Positions 45,901 to 55,507 of a DNA stretch of 64,000 bases are shown here, piece after piece. The stretch's first letter is position 1; each line of letters begins with the position of its first letter. The translations under genes were made by a program, and so were the position numbers. Source of the stretch: Pseudomonadota bacterium (GTDB lineage Bacteria; Pseudomonadota; Alphaproteobacteria; Sphingomonadales; Sphingomonadaceae); NCBI GenBank assembly GCA_029550345.1, contig JAKPHK010000141.1, forward strand, positions 1 through 64,000, written 5' to 3'. The notes beneath the pieces are model-generated. The model was not told where the DNA came from. It searched no databases and was given only the letters and a program-made list of their open reading frames with translations.

Positions 45901-46068
45901 TCACTTGATCTTGGCTTCCTTGAACTCGACGTGCTTGCGCACGACCGGGTCATACTTGCGGAAGCTCATCTTCTCGGTCGTGTTGCGCGGGTTCTTCTTG
46001 GTGACATAGAAGAAGCCGGTGTCGGCGGTCGACACGAGACGGATCTTGACGGTTGCTGGCTTCGCCAT
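45901..46068 (-). CDS. rpmG: 50S ribosomal protein L33
   Basis: A 55-residue ribosomal protein. It starts [20 protein letters not shown] and contains [21 protein letters not shown], which is diagnostic of L33. It is the zinc-free form: the four cysteines of the C+ type are absent. A longer in-frame reading from 46149 is not needed, since the conserved protein begins at 46068. It lies 62 bases upstream of lolA on the same strand. Confidence 0.97.
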   Translation of the reverse strand: MAKPATVKIRLVSTADTGFFYVTKKNPRNTTEKMSFRKYDPVVRKHVEFKEAKIK

Positions 46069-46199
46069 GACGCTAAATTCCCTTTGTCCAGGTTTGCCCT
46101 GAACTTTCGATTCGATGCCCGAAGGCGCTGAAAACTGCGGAGGCGGCACAGACGCGCCGCCCCGGAAGGCCGCGCCAATGCGTCAGAAGCGCGGCAAAG

Positions 46200-46997
46200 T
46201 CAACTCTTCGCGCGCTTTTCCTTGCCCTCATACGGCGCAATCGGCCCGAGCACCGCATAGCTCTCTTCCGCGGGCTGGCGATCGAGCGGCGGCAGCTCCA
46301 GCACCTCGGGTTCGACCATGGTATCGGGGAGCCGGTCCAGCAGGTCGCGAATCAGGGTCAGCCGCCCGCGCCGCTGATCGTTGAAATCAACCAGGGTCCA
46401 GGGCGCAGCCTTGGTGTGGGTGGCGCGCAGCATCGTCTCGCGCGCCTGGGTATAGGCATCGTACTTTTCCCGGGCGGCAAGATCGACGGGGGACAGCTTC
46501 CAGCGCTTCAGCGGATCTTCCAGCCGCTCGGCCAGCCGCTCTTCCTGCCGGGCCTGATCGGTGGTCAGCCAGTACTTGAACAGCAGGATTCCGTCCTTGA
46601 TCAGCAGTTCTTCAAACGCCGGTACGTGATCGAGGAAAGCGTCGGCCTGCTCCTGCGTGCAATAGCCCATAACGCGCTCCACCCCGGCGCGGTTGTACCA
46701 GCTGCGATCGAACAGCACGATCTCTCCCGCCGCGGGAAGGTGCGAGACATAGCGCTGGAAATACCATTGCGTCCGCTCCTGATCGCTCGGCTTGGACAGC
46801 GCGACAACCCGGCACTGGCGCGGATTGAGCGGCCCCGAAACGGCCTTGATCGCACCGCCTTTTCCCGCCGTGTCGCGCCCTTCGAACAGCACGAGGATAC
46901 GGGCGCCGGTCTTGGCGGCCCAGCGCGCCATCGCCACCAGCTCTTCCTCCAGCGGTTCATAAAGCTCTGCGAACTTCTTTTTCTTGAGCGTCTTCAT
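46200..46997 (-). CDS. ppk2: Polyphosphate kinase 2 (PPK2 family)
   Basis: 265 residues. The P-loop is ILVLFEGRDTAGKGGAIKA (about 37-55). DRSWYNRAGVERVMGYC carries the second catalytic Asp-Arg motif, and the lid region is YFQRYVSHLPAAGEIVLF. Class I single-domain PPK2 enzymes use polyphosphate to phosphorylate nucleoside diphosphates (or ADP/GDP). ATG 46997 has an AAGGA upstream and matches the family start. It is divergent from the phenylalanine hydroxylase gene, sharing a gap of about 106 bases. Confidence 0.94.
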   Translation of the reverse strand: MKTLKKKKFAELYEPLEEELVAMARWAAKTGARILVLFEGRDTAGKGGAIKAVSGPLNPRQCRVVALSKPSDQERTQWYFQRYVSHLPAAGEIVLFDRSWYNRAGVERVMGYCTQEQADAFLDHVPAFEELLIKDGILLFKYWLTTDQARQEERLAERLEDPLKRWKLSPVDLAAREKYDAYTQARETMLRATHTKAAPWTLVDFNDQRRGRLTLIRDLLDRLPDTMVEPEVLELPPLDRQPAEESYAVLGPIAPYEGKEKRAKS

Positions 46998-47103
46998 GGC
47001 ATTCGATTCCTTTTTCAGACCGCACGGTGCGCCCTCGCGCCGGTGCAATCAAGGGGCCTGCCGCGGCTTGCTGTCCCGCTTTGGAATGGTTACAGATGCA
47101 ACC

Positions 47104-48027
47104 ATGCCGGAGACCGATTTCACCCGCCTGCCCGATCCCGATCCGGCGGTGTTCACCGCACCGCTGCAACGCCCCGCCCACATTGGCGACGATTGGCTTG
47201 AGCCGGTTCAGCACAGCTATGGCGCCGATGAGGATGCCGTGTGGGACGAATTGTTCGCGCGGCAGATGCAGCTGCTGCCCGGCCGCGCCGCCAGCGCCTT
47301 TCTGGCCGGGCTGGACCGGCTCGATCTGGGGCGCGGCGGCGTGCCCGAATTCGGGCGGCTGTCATCGGAACTGGGCGCGCTGACCGGCTGGTCGGTAGTC
47401 CCGGTGCCGATGCTGATCCCCGATGATGTATTCTTCTGGCACCTCGCCAATCGCCGTTTTCCGGCCGGAAACTTCATCCGCACCCGCGCGGCGTTCGACT
47501 ATATCCAGGAACCCGACGTGTTCCACGATGTGTTCGGCCACGTGCCGATGCTGACCGATCCGGTCTATGCCGATTATATGCAGGAATATGGCCGCGCCGG
47601 GTGGAAGGCGATGCGTTACAACCGGCTGAAAGCGCTGGGCGCACTTTACTGGTACACGGTCGAATTCGGGCTGATCCTGGAAGAGGCGGGCCTGCGGGCC
47701 TATGGCGCCGGGATCCTTTCCGGTCCGGCCGAAGCGGTGTTCTGCCTTGAGGCGGAAAGCCCGAACCGGATCATGCTCAACGTCGATCGGGTCATGCGGA
47801 CCGACTATGTGATCGACGATCTGCAGCCGACCTATTTCGTGATCGAGAGCTTCAGGGAGCTGTATCACGACACGGTCGAGCGTGATTTCGACCGGCTCTA
47901 TCGCAGCCTTGGCCCCAGTTTCACTTACGCCAACACCGCGGTGATCGACATCGACGATGTGCTCCACCGCGGCACCCAAGAATATTTCCTGCGCGGCGGG
48001 AGGGGCAGCGGCGCAAAGCCGGTCTGA
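47104..48027 (+). CDS. phhA: Phenylalanine 4-monooxygenase
   Basis: About 307 residues, a pterin-dependent aromatic amino acid hydroxylase converting phenylalanine to tyrosine. The non-haem iron ligands are visible: two His in EPDVFHDVFGHVPML and Glu in YWYTVEFGLI. The substrate/pterin segment IPDDVFFWHLANRRFP is also present. The start is uncertain between ATG 47104 (MPETDFTRL) and ATG 47086; neither has a strong ribosome-binding site. No DcoH or regulatory domain is attached, as is usual for bacterial forms. Confidence 0.94.
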   Translation: MPETDFTRLPDPDPAVFTAPLQRPAHIGDDWLEPVQHSYGADEDAVWDELFARQMQLLPGRAASAFLAGLDRLDLGRGGVPEFGRLSSELGALTGWSVVPVPMLIPDDVFFWHLANRRFPAGNFIRTRAAFDYIQEPDVFHDVFGHVPMLTDPVYADYMQEYGRAGWKAMRYNRLKALGALYWYTVEFGLILEEAGLRAYGAGILSGPAEAVFCLEAESPNRIMLNVDRVMRTDYVIDDLQPTYFVIESFRELYHDTVERDFDRLYRSLGPSFTYANTAVIDIDDVLHRGTQEYFLRGGRGSGAKPV

Positions 48028-48033
48028 AACGCC

Positions 48034-48843
48034 CTAGCGGCTGAGCAGGAACACCGCCAGCGCGCCCGCCGCGATCCGGTACCAGGCGAAGGGGGCGAAG
48101 CCCGAGCGGCTGACATAGGCGACAAAGGCCTTGATCACCGCCAGCGCCACCACGAAGCTGACAACGAAGCCGATCGCGATCTCGCCCCAGCCGACCGGGC
48201 CGGTTCCGGCCATCAGTTCAGCATGGTTATCGAGCAGTTCGAGCGTGGTCGCCCCCAGCATGGTCGGGATCGCCAGGAAAAAGCTGAATTCGGCAGCGGT
48301 GCGGCGTTCGATCCCCATCGCCAGCGCACCCATGATCGTGGCACCCGAACGGCTGACGCCGGGAACCATCGCCAGACACTGCATGAAGCCCACGCCCACG
48401 GCCTGACGGGCAGGTAGCTGCCCGATCCCGAGGTATTCGCCCGGCTTGGCCCAGCGCTCGACCGCGAGGATCGCGAAGCCGCCGATCAGCAGCGCCCAGC
48501 CCACCACCAGCGGGCTGCCCAGCAGCACATCGATATAGTCCTTGAGCGCAAGGCCGATCACCGCCGAAGGCAGGAACGCTAGCAGCAGGTTGCGGATGAA
48601 GGCCAGGCTGGTCTTTTCCATCCGCAGCAGTCCCACGCCGACCGCCCAGAAGGTGCGCCAGTACTGCACCACCACGGCCAGGATCGCGCCGAGCTGGATC
48701 ACCACATTGAAGGCGGCCCAGGTCTTTGCGTCATAACCGAAAATCTCGGTCGCGAGGATCAGGTGGCCGGTTGAGGAAACCGGGATGAATTCGGTCACCC
48801 CTTCAACAATACCCAGCAGGATCGCGGTGACCGTGGTATCCAT
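48034..48843 (-). CDS. uppP: Undecaprenyl-diphosphate phosphatase UppP (BacA)
   Basis: A 269-residue integral membrane enzyme recycling the undecaprenyl carrier for peptidoglycan and polysaccharide synthesis. The signature motifs are GIVEGVTEFIPVSSTGHLIL near the N-terminus and PGVSRSGATIMGALAMGIERRTAAEFSF in the middle, which together hold the catalytic Glu, Ser and Arg residues. It has eight hydrophobic segments. The start is ATG 48843 (TGATG with the upstream stop) or GTG 48846 (GTGA); both couple it to the ABC exporter gene. It is convergent with phhA. Confidence 0.96.
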   Translation of the reverse strand: MDTTVTAILLGIVEGVTEFIPVSSTGHLILATEIFGYDAKTWAAFNVVIQLGAILAVVVQYWRTFWAVGVGLLRMEKTSLAFIRNLLLAFLPSAVIGLALKDYIDVLLGSPLVVGWALLIGGFAILAVERWAKPGEYLGIGQLPARQAVGVGFMQCLAMVPGVSRSGATIMGALAMGIERRTAAEFSFFLAIPTMLGATTLELLDNHAELMAGTGPVGWGEIAIGFVVSFVVALAVIKAFVAYVSRSGFAPFAWYRIAAGALAVFLLSR

Positions 48844-50681
48844 CACTTGATCTCCTGCGCGGCGAAGGCGCGCTCATCAAACTGCAATGCGGCCAGTCGG
48901 GCATAAAGCCCGCCCACGCCGATAAGTTGCTCATGCGTGCCGCTCTCAACGATCCGGCCGCTATCCATCACCACGATCCGGTCGGCATTGCGGACCGTGG
49001 CCAGACGGTGGGCAATGACCAGGGTGGTGCGGCTTTCCATCAGCCGGTCGAGCGCATCCTGCACCAGCCGTTCGCTTTCCGCGTCGAGCGCCGAGGTCGC
49101 CTCGTCAAGCAGCAGGATCGGCGCCTCGCGCAGCACCGCGCGGGCGATCGCGATCCGTTGCCGCTGCCCACCGGAAAGCCGCGCCCCGCCTTCACCCAGG
49201 AACGTGTCCAGCCCTTCCGGCAGTTCCCTGAGGAAGCCTTCGGCATTGGCGGCACGGGCAGCTTCCCAGATCTGTTCGTCGCTGGCGTTCCAGTTGCCAT
49301 AGCGCAGATTGTCGCGGGCATTGGCGGCAAACAGCACGCCTTCCTGCGGGACCAGCGCCATGCGGCGGCGAATATCGGCAGGATCGACCGAGGTCAGCGG
49401 CACGCCATCGAGCTTGATGGTTCCGGCCTGCGGATCATAGAACCGCTCGGCCAGCTGGAACAGGGTGGACTTGCCCGCCCCGGAAGGGCCGACGATCGCC
49501 ACCGTCTCTCCGGGTTCAACCGTCAGCGAGAAATCGGCCAGAGCTGCCGTTTCCAGCCGGGTCGGATAGCGAAAGGTCACGGCTTCGAAGCTGAGCTTGC
49601 CCCGCGCTGGTTGCGGCAGGGTCAGCGGCCGTTCGGGCGCGGCGATGGCCGGGCGTTCGTCCAGCAGTTCGGCCAGACGACTGGCCGCACCGGCGCCGCG
49701 CAGCAGATCGCCATAGACTTCGGTGAGCGAACCAAAGGCCCCGGCGACGATCCCGCCGGTCAGCACGAAGCCCGCAATGGTGCCGCCAGAAAGCGAACCG
49801 GCCGCAACCTGCAATGCGCCTTCCCACATCAGCGCCACGATCCCGCCAAGCAACAGGACGATGACCACCGTGGTCATGATCGCGCGGATCTTGATCCGGC
49901 GCTTGGCGGTGGCGAAATTGCGTTCAACCACGGTCGAGAATTCGGCGCGTTCGTGATCTTCCTGGTTGAAGGCCTGAACAACCCGCATCGCGCCGAGCAC
50001 TTCGGCCGTGCGCGCGCCAATATCGGCGACCCGGTCCTGACTGGTCCGCGAGATATTGCGCAGGCGCGAGCCGAACCAGGTGATCGGCAGGACGACCAGC
50101 GGAATCCCGAGCAGCAGGCCAGAGGTCAGCTTCGGCGCCAGGTAGAACAGATAGGCGACCCCGCCGATCGCGGTGATCAGGTTGCGCAGGGCGACCGAAA
50201 TGGTCGTCCCCACCACCTGTTCGATGATCGCGGTGTCCGATGTCATCCGCGAGGCGATTTCCTTCGGACTGTTGGATTCAAAAAAGCTGGGCGGCAGGCG
50301 CAGCAGGTTGGACTGCACCTTGTAGCGCACATCACCGATAACCCGTTCACCCAGCCACGACACGAAATAGAACCGGAAGGCGGTGCCGATCCCCAGCACC
50401 ACCACGATCATCAGCAGATAGCGGAACGAATCGTTGATGACCGCGGCATTGGCGCCGGGCCCGAAGGCATCGTCGATGATCGCCTTGAACCGGGCCGGAA
50501 TCGCGATCGTAGCCGCCGATGTGGTGGTCAGGGCCAGCAGGGCGATCGCGACCTGGCGGGGGTATTTCGCCGTCTCTCGCCAGACCATCCGCAGCGGGCC
50601 CAGGCTGCGGGCCGACTGCGGCTCTGGATTCGACGATTCGGGCTGCACCGCGGCTTCGGCGACCTGGGGATCGGAACTCAT
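48843..50681 (-). CDS. MsbA-like ABC exporter (fused permease-ATPase)
   Basis: A 612-residue half-transporter. An acidic, Pro-rich cytoplasmic N-terminus (1-35) is followed by six transmembrane helices (about 40-330). The nucleotide-binding domain has Walker A GPSGAGKST, Q-loop LVPQEGVLF, signature LSGGQRQR and Walker B ILLLDEATSALD. The H-loop IAHRLATVRNAD follows. It likely acts as a homodimer exporting lipid, lipid-linked sugar or drugs. Coupling to uppP suggests envelope lipid or carrier traffic, but the substrate is not identified. Confidence 0.93.
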   Translation of the reverse strand: MSSDPQVAEAAVQPESSNPEPQSARSLGPLRMVWRETAKYPRQVAIALLALTTTSAATIAIPARFKAIIDDAFGPGANAAVINDSFRYLLMIVVVLGIGTAFRFYFVSWLGERVIGDVRYKVQSNLLRLPPSFFESNSPKEIASRMTSDTAIIEQVVGTTISVALRNLITAIGGVAYLFYLAPKLTSGLLLGIPLVVLPITWFGSRLRNISRTSQDRVADIGARTAEVLGAMRVVQAFNQEDHERAEFSTVVERNFATAKRRIKIRAIMTTVVIVLLLGGIVALMWEGALQVAAGSLSGGTIAGFVLTGGIVAGAFGSLTEVYGDLLRGAGAASRLAELLDERPAIAAPERPLTLPQPARGKLSFEAVTFRYPTRLETAALADFSLTVEPGETVAIVGPSGAGKSTLFQLAERFYDPQAGTIKLDGVPLTSVDPADIRRRMALVPQEGVLFAANARDNLRYGNWNASDEQIWEAARAANAEGFLRELPEGLDTFLGEGGARLSGGQRQRIAIARAVLREAPILLLDEATSALDAESERLVQDALDRLMESRTTLVIAHRLATVRNADRIVVMDSGRIVESGTHEQLIGVGGLYARLAALQFDERAFAAQEIK

Positions 50682-50741
50682 CGCCGCGCCCTAGCACCAG
50701 GAAATCGCCCGCGTAAGGGGCAATCGCGGCCCGGTTGTGCG

Positions 50742-50770
50742 CTGCAATAGCAGATTGTGCATTGCACAAT
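50742..50770. promoter_or_regulatory. Two adjacent TGC-rich dyads, probable PhaR operators
   Basis: CTGC-AATA-GCAG (50742-50753) is directly followed by the perfect palindrome ATTGTGCA-T-TGCACAAT (50754-50770), about 50 bases before phaZ. CTGC-N3-4-GCAG is the recognition pattern I recall for Paracoccus denitrificans PhaR, the PHA-granule-responsive repressor. The gap also faces the ABC exporter gene on the other strand. Confidence 0.65.
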
Positions 50771-50818
50771 TACGCGAATCGGCCCACCATGCCGGGCAAA
50801 ACAGGAGGTACGAGGGTC

Positions 50819-52063
50819 TTGCTTTACACCGCATATGAACTGCAACGCTCGTGGCTGAATGCTGCCAGCACCTGGGCATCGGTCGGCGCGCAGACGCTGA
50901 GCAACCCTGCCCTGCCCTTCGGCTATGGCCCCGGCGGATCGATGCTGGCGTCGGCGCTTGAGGTGTTCGCCCATGCTTCGGCATCTTACGGAAAGCCTGA
51001 TTTCGACATCGAAACGACGACGGTTGATGGCACCGCCTATCCGGTGACCGAAGCGATCGTGATGCACAAGCCGTTCGGCAATCTGCTGCGCTTCACCCAC
51101 ACCGGCCTGCCCAAGGACGCCCCGCGGCTGCTGATCGTTGCGCCGATGAGCGGGCACTACGCCACCCTGCTGCGCGGGACCGTGGCGCGGATGCTCGAAC
51201 GGTGCGAGGTTTACGTGACCGACTGGGCCGACGCCAAGATGGTTCCGCTGAGCGCCGGTGAATTCGATCTGGATGACTATATCGATTATCTGATCGAATT
51301 CTTTGAACACATCGGCCCGGGCGCCCACGCCCTGGCGGTGTGTCAGCCTTCAGTGCCGACTTTCGCGGCGACGGCGATCATGGCCGAGGCCAAGCACCCC
51401 TGCCGCCCTGCCACGCTGACCATGATGGGCGGCCCGATCGACACCCGCGAAGCCCCGACCAGTGTCAACGATCTGGCCATGCAGCGCCCGATCGAATGGT
51501 TCCGCCATACCGTGATCGGCACCGTTCCGCTGCAATATCCGGGCGCGGGCCGGAAAGTCTATCCCGGCTTCATGCAGCTTGCCGGGTTCATGAGCATGAA
51601 CCTGGGCAACCATATGCTCAGCCATTACCATATGTTCCGCCATCTGGTTGAAGGCGACGGCGAAAGTGCCGATGCGACCAAGACCTTCTATGACGAATAC
51701 CGCGCGGTCTGCGATCTTAACGCGGCCTATTACCTCCAGACCGTTGAGGAGGTGTTCCAGAAGCATTCCTTGCCCAACGGCACCTTCAACCACCGCGGCA
51801 AGACCATCGATCTGGGCAAGATCACCGATACCGCGATCCTTGCGGTTGAGGGTGAGCGTGATGACATTTCGGGCATCGGCCAGACCAAGGCCGCGCTGAA
51901 ACTGACGACCGGGCTGGCCGAGACCAAGAAGAAGTATCACCTTGCCCCCGAGGTCGGCCATTACGGCATCTTCAACGGCAGCAAGTGGCGCGACAAGATC
52001 GCGCCGATCCTTGAAGACTGGATCGCCAAGTACGATCGCCCGGCGCTGAAGGTGGTTGCCTAG
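50819..52063 (+). CDS. phaZ: Intracellular polyhydroxyalkanoate depolymerase
   Basis: 414 residues. The protein begins MLYTAYELQRSWL, the conserved N-terminus of intracellular PHB depolymerases. The nucleophilic cysteine is C175 in ALAVCQPSVPTFAA. VYVTDWADAKMVPLSAGEFDLDDYIDY and HLAPEVGHYGIFNGSKWR (catalytic His) are further family motifs. It mobilises stored PHB granules. The start must be TTG 50819, preceded by AGGAGG ten bases upstream; the only in-frame ATG nearby (50789) adds residues outside the conserved region. Its stop overlaps the DUF4126 stop in CTAG. Confidence 0.93.
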   Translation: MLYTAYELQRSWLNAASTWASVGAQTLSNPALPFGYGPGGSMLASALEVFAHASASYGKPDFDIETTTVDGTAYPVTEAIVMHKPFGNLLRFTHTGLPKDAPRLLIVAPMSGHYATLLRGTVARMLERCEVYVTDWADAKMVPLSAGEFDLDDYIDYLIEFFEHIGPGAHALAVCQPSVPTFAATAIMAEAKHPCRPATLTMMGGPIDTREAPTSVNDLAMQRPIEWFRHTVIGTVPLQYPGAGRKVYPGFMQLAGFMSMNLGNHMLSHYHMFRHLVEGDGESADATKTFYDEYRAVCDLNAAYYLQTVEEVFQKHSLPNGTFNHRGKTIDLGKITDTAILAVEGERDDISGIGQTKAALKLTTGLAETKKKYHLAPEVGHYGIFNGSKWRDKIAPILEDWIAKYDRPALKVVA

Positions 52064-52692
52064 CCTTCGATTGCCGCGGGCGGGGCCGGTTCGGCCCTGA
52101 CCCGCAGGAAGATCTTGCGAAGCACCCGCCAGGCGATCACCAGCGGGATGATCGCCAGCACCAGCAGGACCAGCGCCACCACGCCGGCGGCGACAGGATT
52201 GGTATAGGCGAGATAGAGCAGGCCGGTGGTCGCCACATCCTCCACGGTCGAAACCGCAAGGTTGCTGACCGGTTCGGGGCTGGTGTTGACCACGGCCCGC
52301 GCGCTGGCTTTGCCGCCATGGGCCAAAAGGCTGGCCCCGCCACCCAGGATGAAGGCGATCGCCTGGGTTGCCGGATCGGACGGATCGATCACCGCAAGGG
52401 TCAGCAGCGCCCCGCCAACCGGACGAATGAAGGTGTGAACCGAATCCCACAGCGAATCGAGCCACAGGATCTTGTCGGCGAAAAATTCCATGAAGGCGGC
52501 CACCCCGGCCACGCCCATCACCCAGGGATTGGCCAGCACCTGCAGCGCAGCCAGATGTTCCGGCAGCGGCAGCGCACCCAGCCGCATGGCCAGGCCCGTG
52601 GCAAGGACAGTCAGGTAAAGCCGCCAGCCCGACAGCAGGCTGATCGAGGCAGCGATGCCGAGAATTTCGGCAATGCCCAGCGGTTCGGTCAT
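52060..52692 (-). CDS. DUF4126 membrane protein
   Basis: A 210-residue polytopic membrane protein. It begins AEILGIAASISLLSGWRLYLTVLATGLAMRLG and continues with FMEFFADKILWLDSLWDSVHTFIRPVGGALL, the pattern of DUF4126 proteins. There are about five hydrophobic helices; the middle has HGGKASARAVVNTSPEPVSN. The family function is unknown, with some members annotated as transport-like. It is convergent with phaZ; both stop codons lie within a single CTAG at 52060-52063. Confidence 0.82.
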   Translation of the reverse strand: MTEPLGIAEILGIAASISLLSGWRLYLTVLATGLAMRLGALPLPEHLAALQVLANPWVMGVAGVAAFMEFFADKILWLDSLWDSVHTFIRPVGGALLTLAVIDPSDPATQAIAFILGGGASLLAHGGKASARAVVNTSPEPVSNLAVSTVEDVATTGLLYLAYTNPVAAGVVALVLLVLAIIPLVIAWRVLRKIFLRVRAEPAPPAAIEG

Positions 52693-52800
52693 CCCGGCGC
52701 TCCCCTTCGCTCAGCAGCCCTCTCGAAGGTGTCTTGTGCGGCGAAGCAGGGTGTTTGGCAAGGCGCGCGCGACATCACCATGCCGTTCGGGCGATGAAGG

Positions 52801-53667
52801 TCAGCCCGGATGAGGCCATTTCTCGCTCAGGCCCGGAAAGGGATAGCCGGCCCCAGCGCACATTTCCGGAATGCCGTCATAAGCTGCGGTAACTGCCTTG
52901 AGCGTTGTCACCCAGCCTTCAGCAAGCACGCCGCCGGCCGGCCTGCGGGTTGCCTCGTCAAGTTTCTTCATGCCGTTAAACCAGTTGCGGCACGCAGCCG
53001 ATGCTGTCGACAGCTCGGCCGAAGTGATCCCGTGACAGAACCAGGTCACCGCCATCGCCAGACTGAATTCCTGCGATTGCAGGCGCAGCTGCTCGCAATT
53101 TTCCTTCAAGGAGCGCGCGGCGTTGGCCCGTTCGGGACTTTTCTGCGGAAGCCCGTTCAGTGCGGCAAGCCGGGTGTTGAAGGTCTGATACTTGTCTATG
53201 AAGGCGTTCCAGCGCAGCCGGCGCTGGTCAGTCTGAAACGCGGCGCACGCATCAATTGCGCTTTCCCGCCTGCCGGTCGCATAACCGTAAGAAGCATATG
53301 TCTGGCAGGCCTGCATGCGCGAGCCGCCAAACCATTGAGCATCGCCGACGCATTCCTTCAAACCGCGCCGAAGTTTCGCCAGATCCCCTTCATCCGGAAT
53401 CCCAAGGTGGTCCAGCATCCGCATCGACCGAACACACAGCCGCTCGGCCTCGGAGTAATCGCCGCTGTTGAAAGCGGCAACGCCGGCGTAGTAATCCTTG
53501 ACGGCCCCGCGAAACATGTCCGCTTCGCCCGGGGCCAGGTACTTTCCGTAGACCGAATAGCCGACCAGATCGCCCTCCTCCGCCAAGGCCGGAGGAACAA
53601 GGGCGAACAGCGCGATCAGCGCCACGCAATAGCAAAAAAATCCGCGAAGATTCGTGGGATGCACCAT
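52801..53667 (-). CDS. Secreted Cys-containing helical protein of unknown function
   Basis: 288 residues with a signal peptide (CYCVALIALFALVPPALA). The first mature domain resembles a TPR pair (KDYYAGVAAFNSGDYSEAERLCVRSMRML). Further helices contain cysteines at fairly regular spacing (KECVG, QACQT, DACAAF, ENCEQL, WFCHG, AACRNW, EMCAG). The paired cysteines suggest a disulfide-stabilised periplasmic helical repeat, similar in style to the secreted Cys-rich protein at 44081. No enzymatic motif is seen. It is flanked by DUF4126 and a thiolase, which do not suggest a role. Confidence 0.7.
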   Translation of the reverse strand: MVHPTNLRGFFCYCVALIALFALVPPALAEEGDLVGYSVYGKYLAPGEADMFRGAVKDYYAGVAAFNSGDYSEAERLCVRSMRMLDHLGIPDEGDLAKLRRGLKECVGDAQWFGGSRMQACQTYASYGYATGRRESAIDACAAFQTDQRRLRWNAFIDKYQTFNTRLAALNGLPQKSPERANAARSLKENCEQLRLQSQEFSLAMAVTWFCHGITSAELSTASAACRNWFNGMKKLDEATRRPAGGVLAEGWVTTLKAVTAAYDGIPEMCAGAGYPFPGLSEKWPHPG

Positions 53668-53750
53668 CCTGTCAGCCTACCCGCGCTCACCCCGTTCGAT
53701 AGAACGATTGCGTCACCGGGGGTTGCCCATGGGCAACCCCCTGCCTCGCA

Positions 53751-54935
<1,185 letters not shown>

Positions 54936-54987
54936 GGAAAAATTCCTTACTCTGGAGGTTTCGGTTTTCGCCTCGGGGAAGTTCGGT

Positions 54988-55437
54988 TCAAACGAAGAAC
55001 AGCGTGATCCATTCGCAGATCAGCGCGGGCTTGTCCTCGCCCTCGATCTCGATCGTCACTTCGTTGGTCTGCTGCCACTGGCCGGGGCGCTTTTCGACCA
55101 GTTCGAGCAGCTTGGTGTGGCTGCGCACGCGCTTGCCGGAGCGCACGGGAGAGATGAAACGGGTCTTGTTGCCGCCGTAGTTGACGCCCATCTTGACGCC
55201 ATCGACCTTCGCGCCTTCGGTCATCGCGCCCAGCACCGGCAGCAACGACAGCGTCAGGAACCCATGAGCGATGGTCCCGCCGAACGGGGTCAGCTTGGCC
55301 TTTTCCTCATCGATATGGATGAACTGGTGATCGCCGGTGGCGTCGGCAAACAGGTTGATCCGTTCCTGGGTAACGTGAAACCATTCGGAAACGCCGATCA
55401 CTTCGCCGGTCTTGGCTGCGAGTTCCTGCGGGGTCAT
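54988..55437 (-). CDS. MaoC-family (R)-specific enoyl-CoA hydratase-like protein
   Basis: A 149-residue single hotdog-fold hydratase of the NodN/PhaJ group. The hydratase motif is [36 protein letters not shown], with the catalytic Asp and His in place. ATG 55437 has GAGGAGAGG upstream; a longer in-frame start has none. It would convert trans-2-enoyl-CoA to (R)-3-hydroxyacyl-CoA, which feeds PHA synthesis or MFE-2-type oxidation. It is probably co-transcribed with the downstream thiolase. Confidence 0.9.
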   Translation of the reverse strand: MTPQELAAKTGEVIGVSEWFHVTQERINLFADATGDHQFIHIDEEKAKLTPFGGTIAHGFLTLSLLPVLGAMTEGAKVDGVKMGVNYGGNKTRFISPVRSGKRVRSHTKLLELVEKRPGQWQQTNEVTIEIEGEDKPALICEWITLFFV

Positions 55438-55507
55438 GTGCCTCTCCTCAATTATCAAGCGGGAAAGGCGCTTCCATGGCCCAAGCCGGGCCGTGTTGCA
55501 ACGCGGC

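Noticed and set aside
48927..50750. 607-codon plus-strand frame
   Set aside because: It mirrors the ABC exporter gene, whose Walker and LSGGQ motifs are clear on the minus strand.
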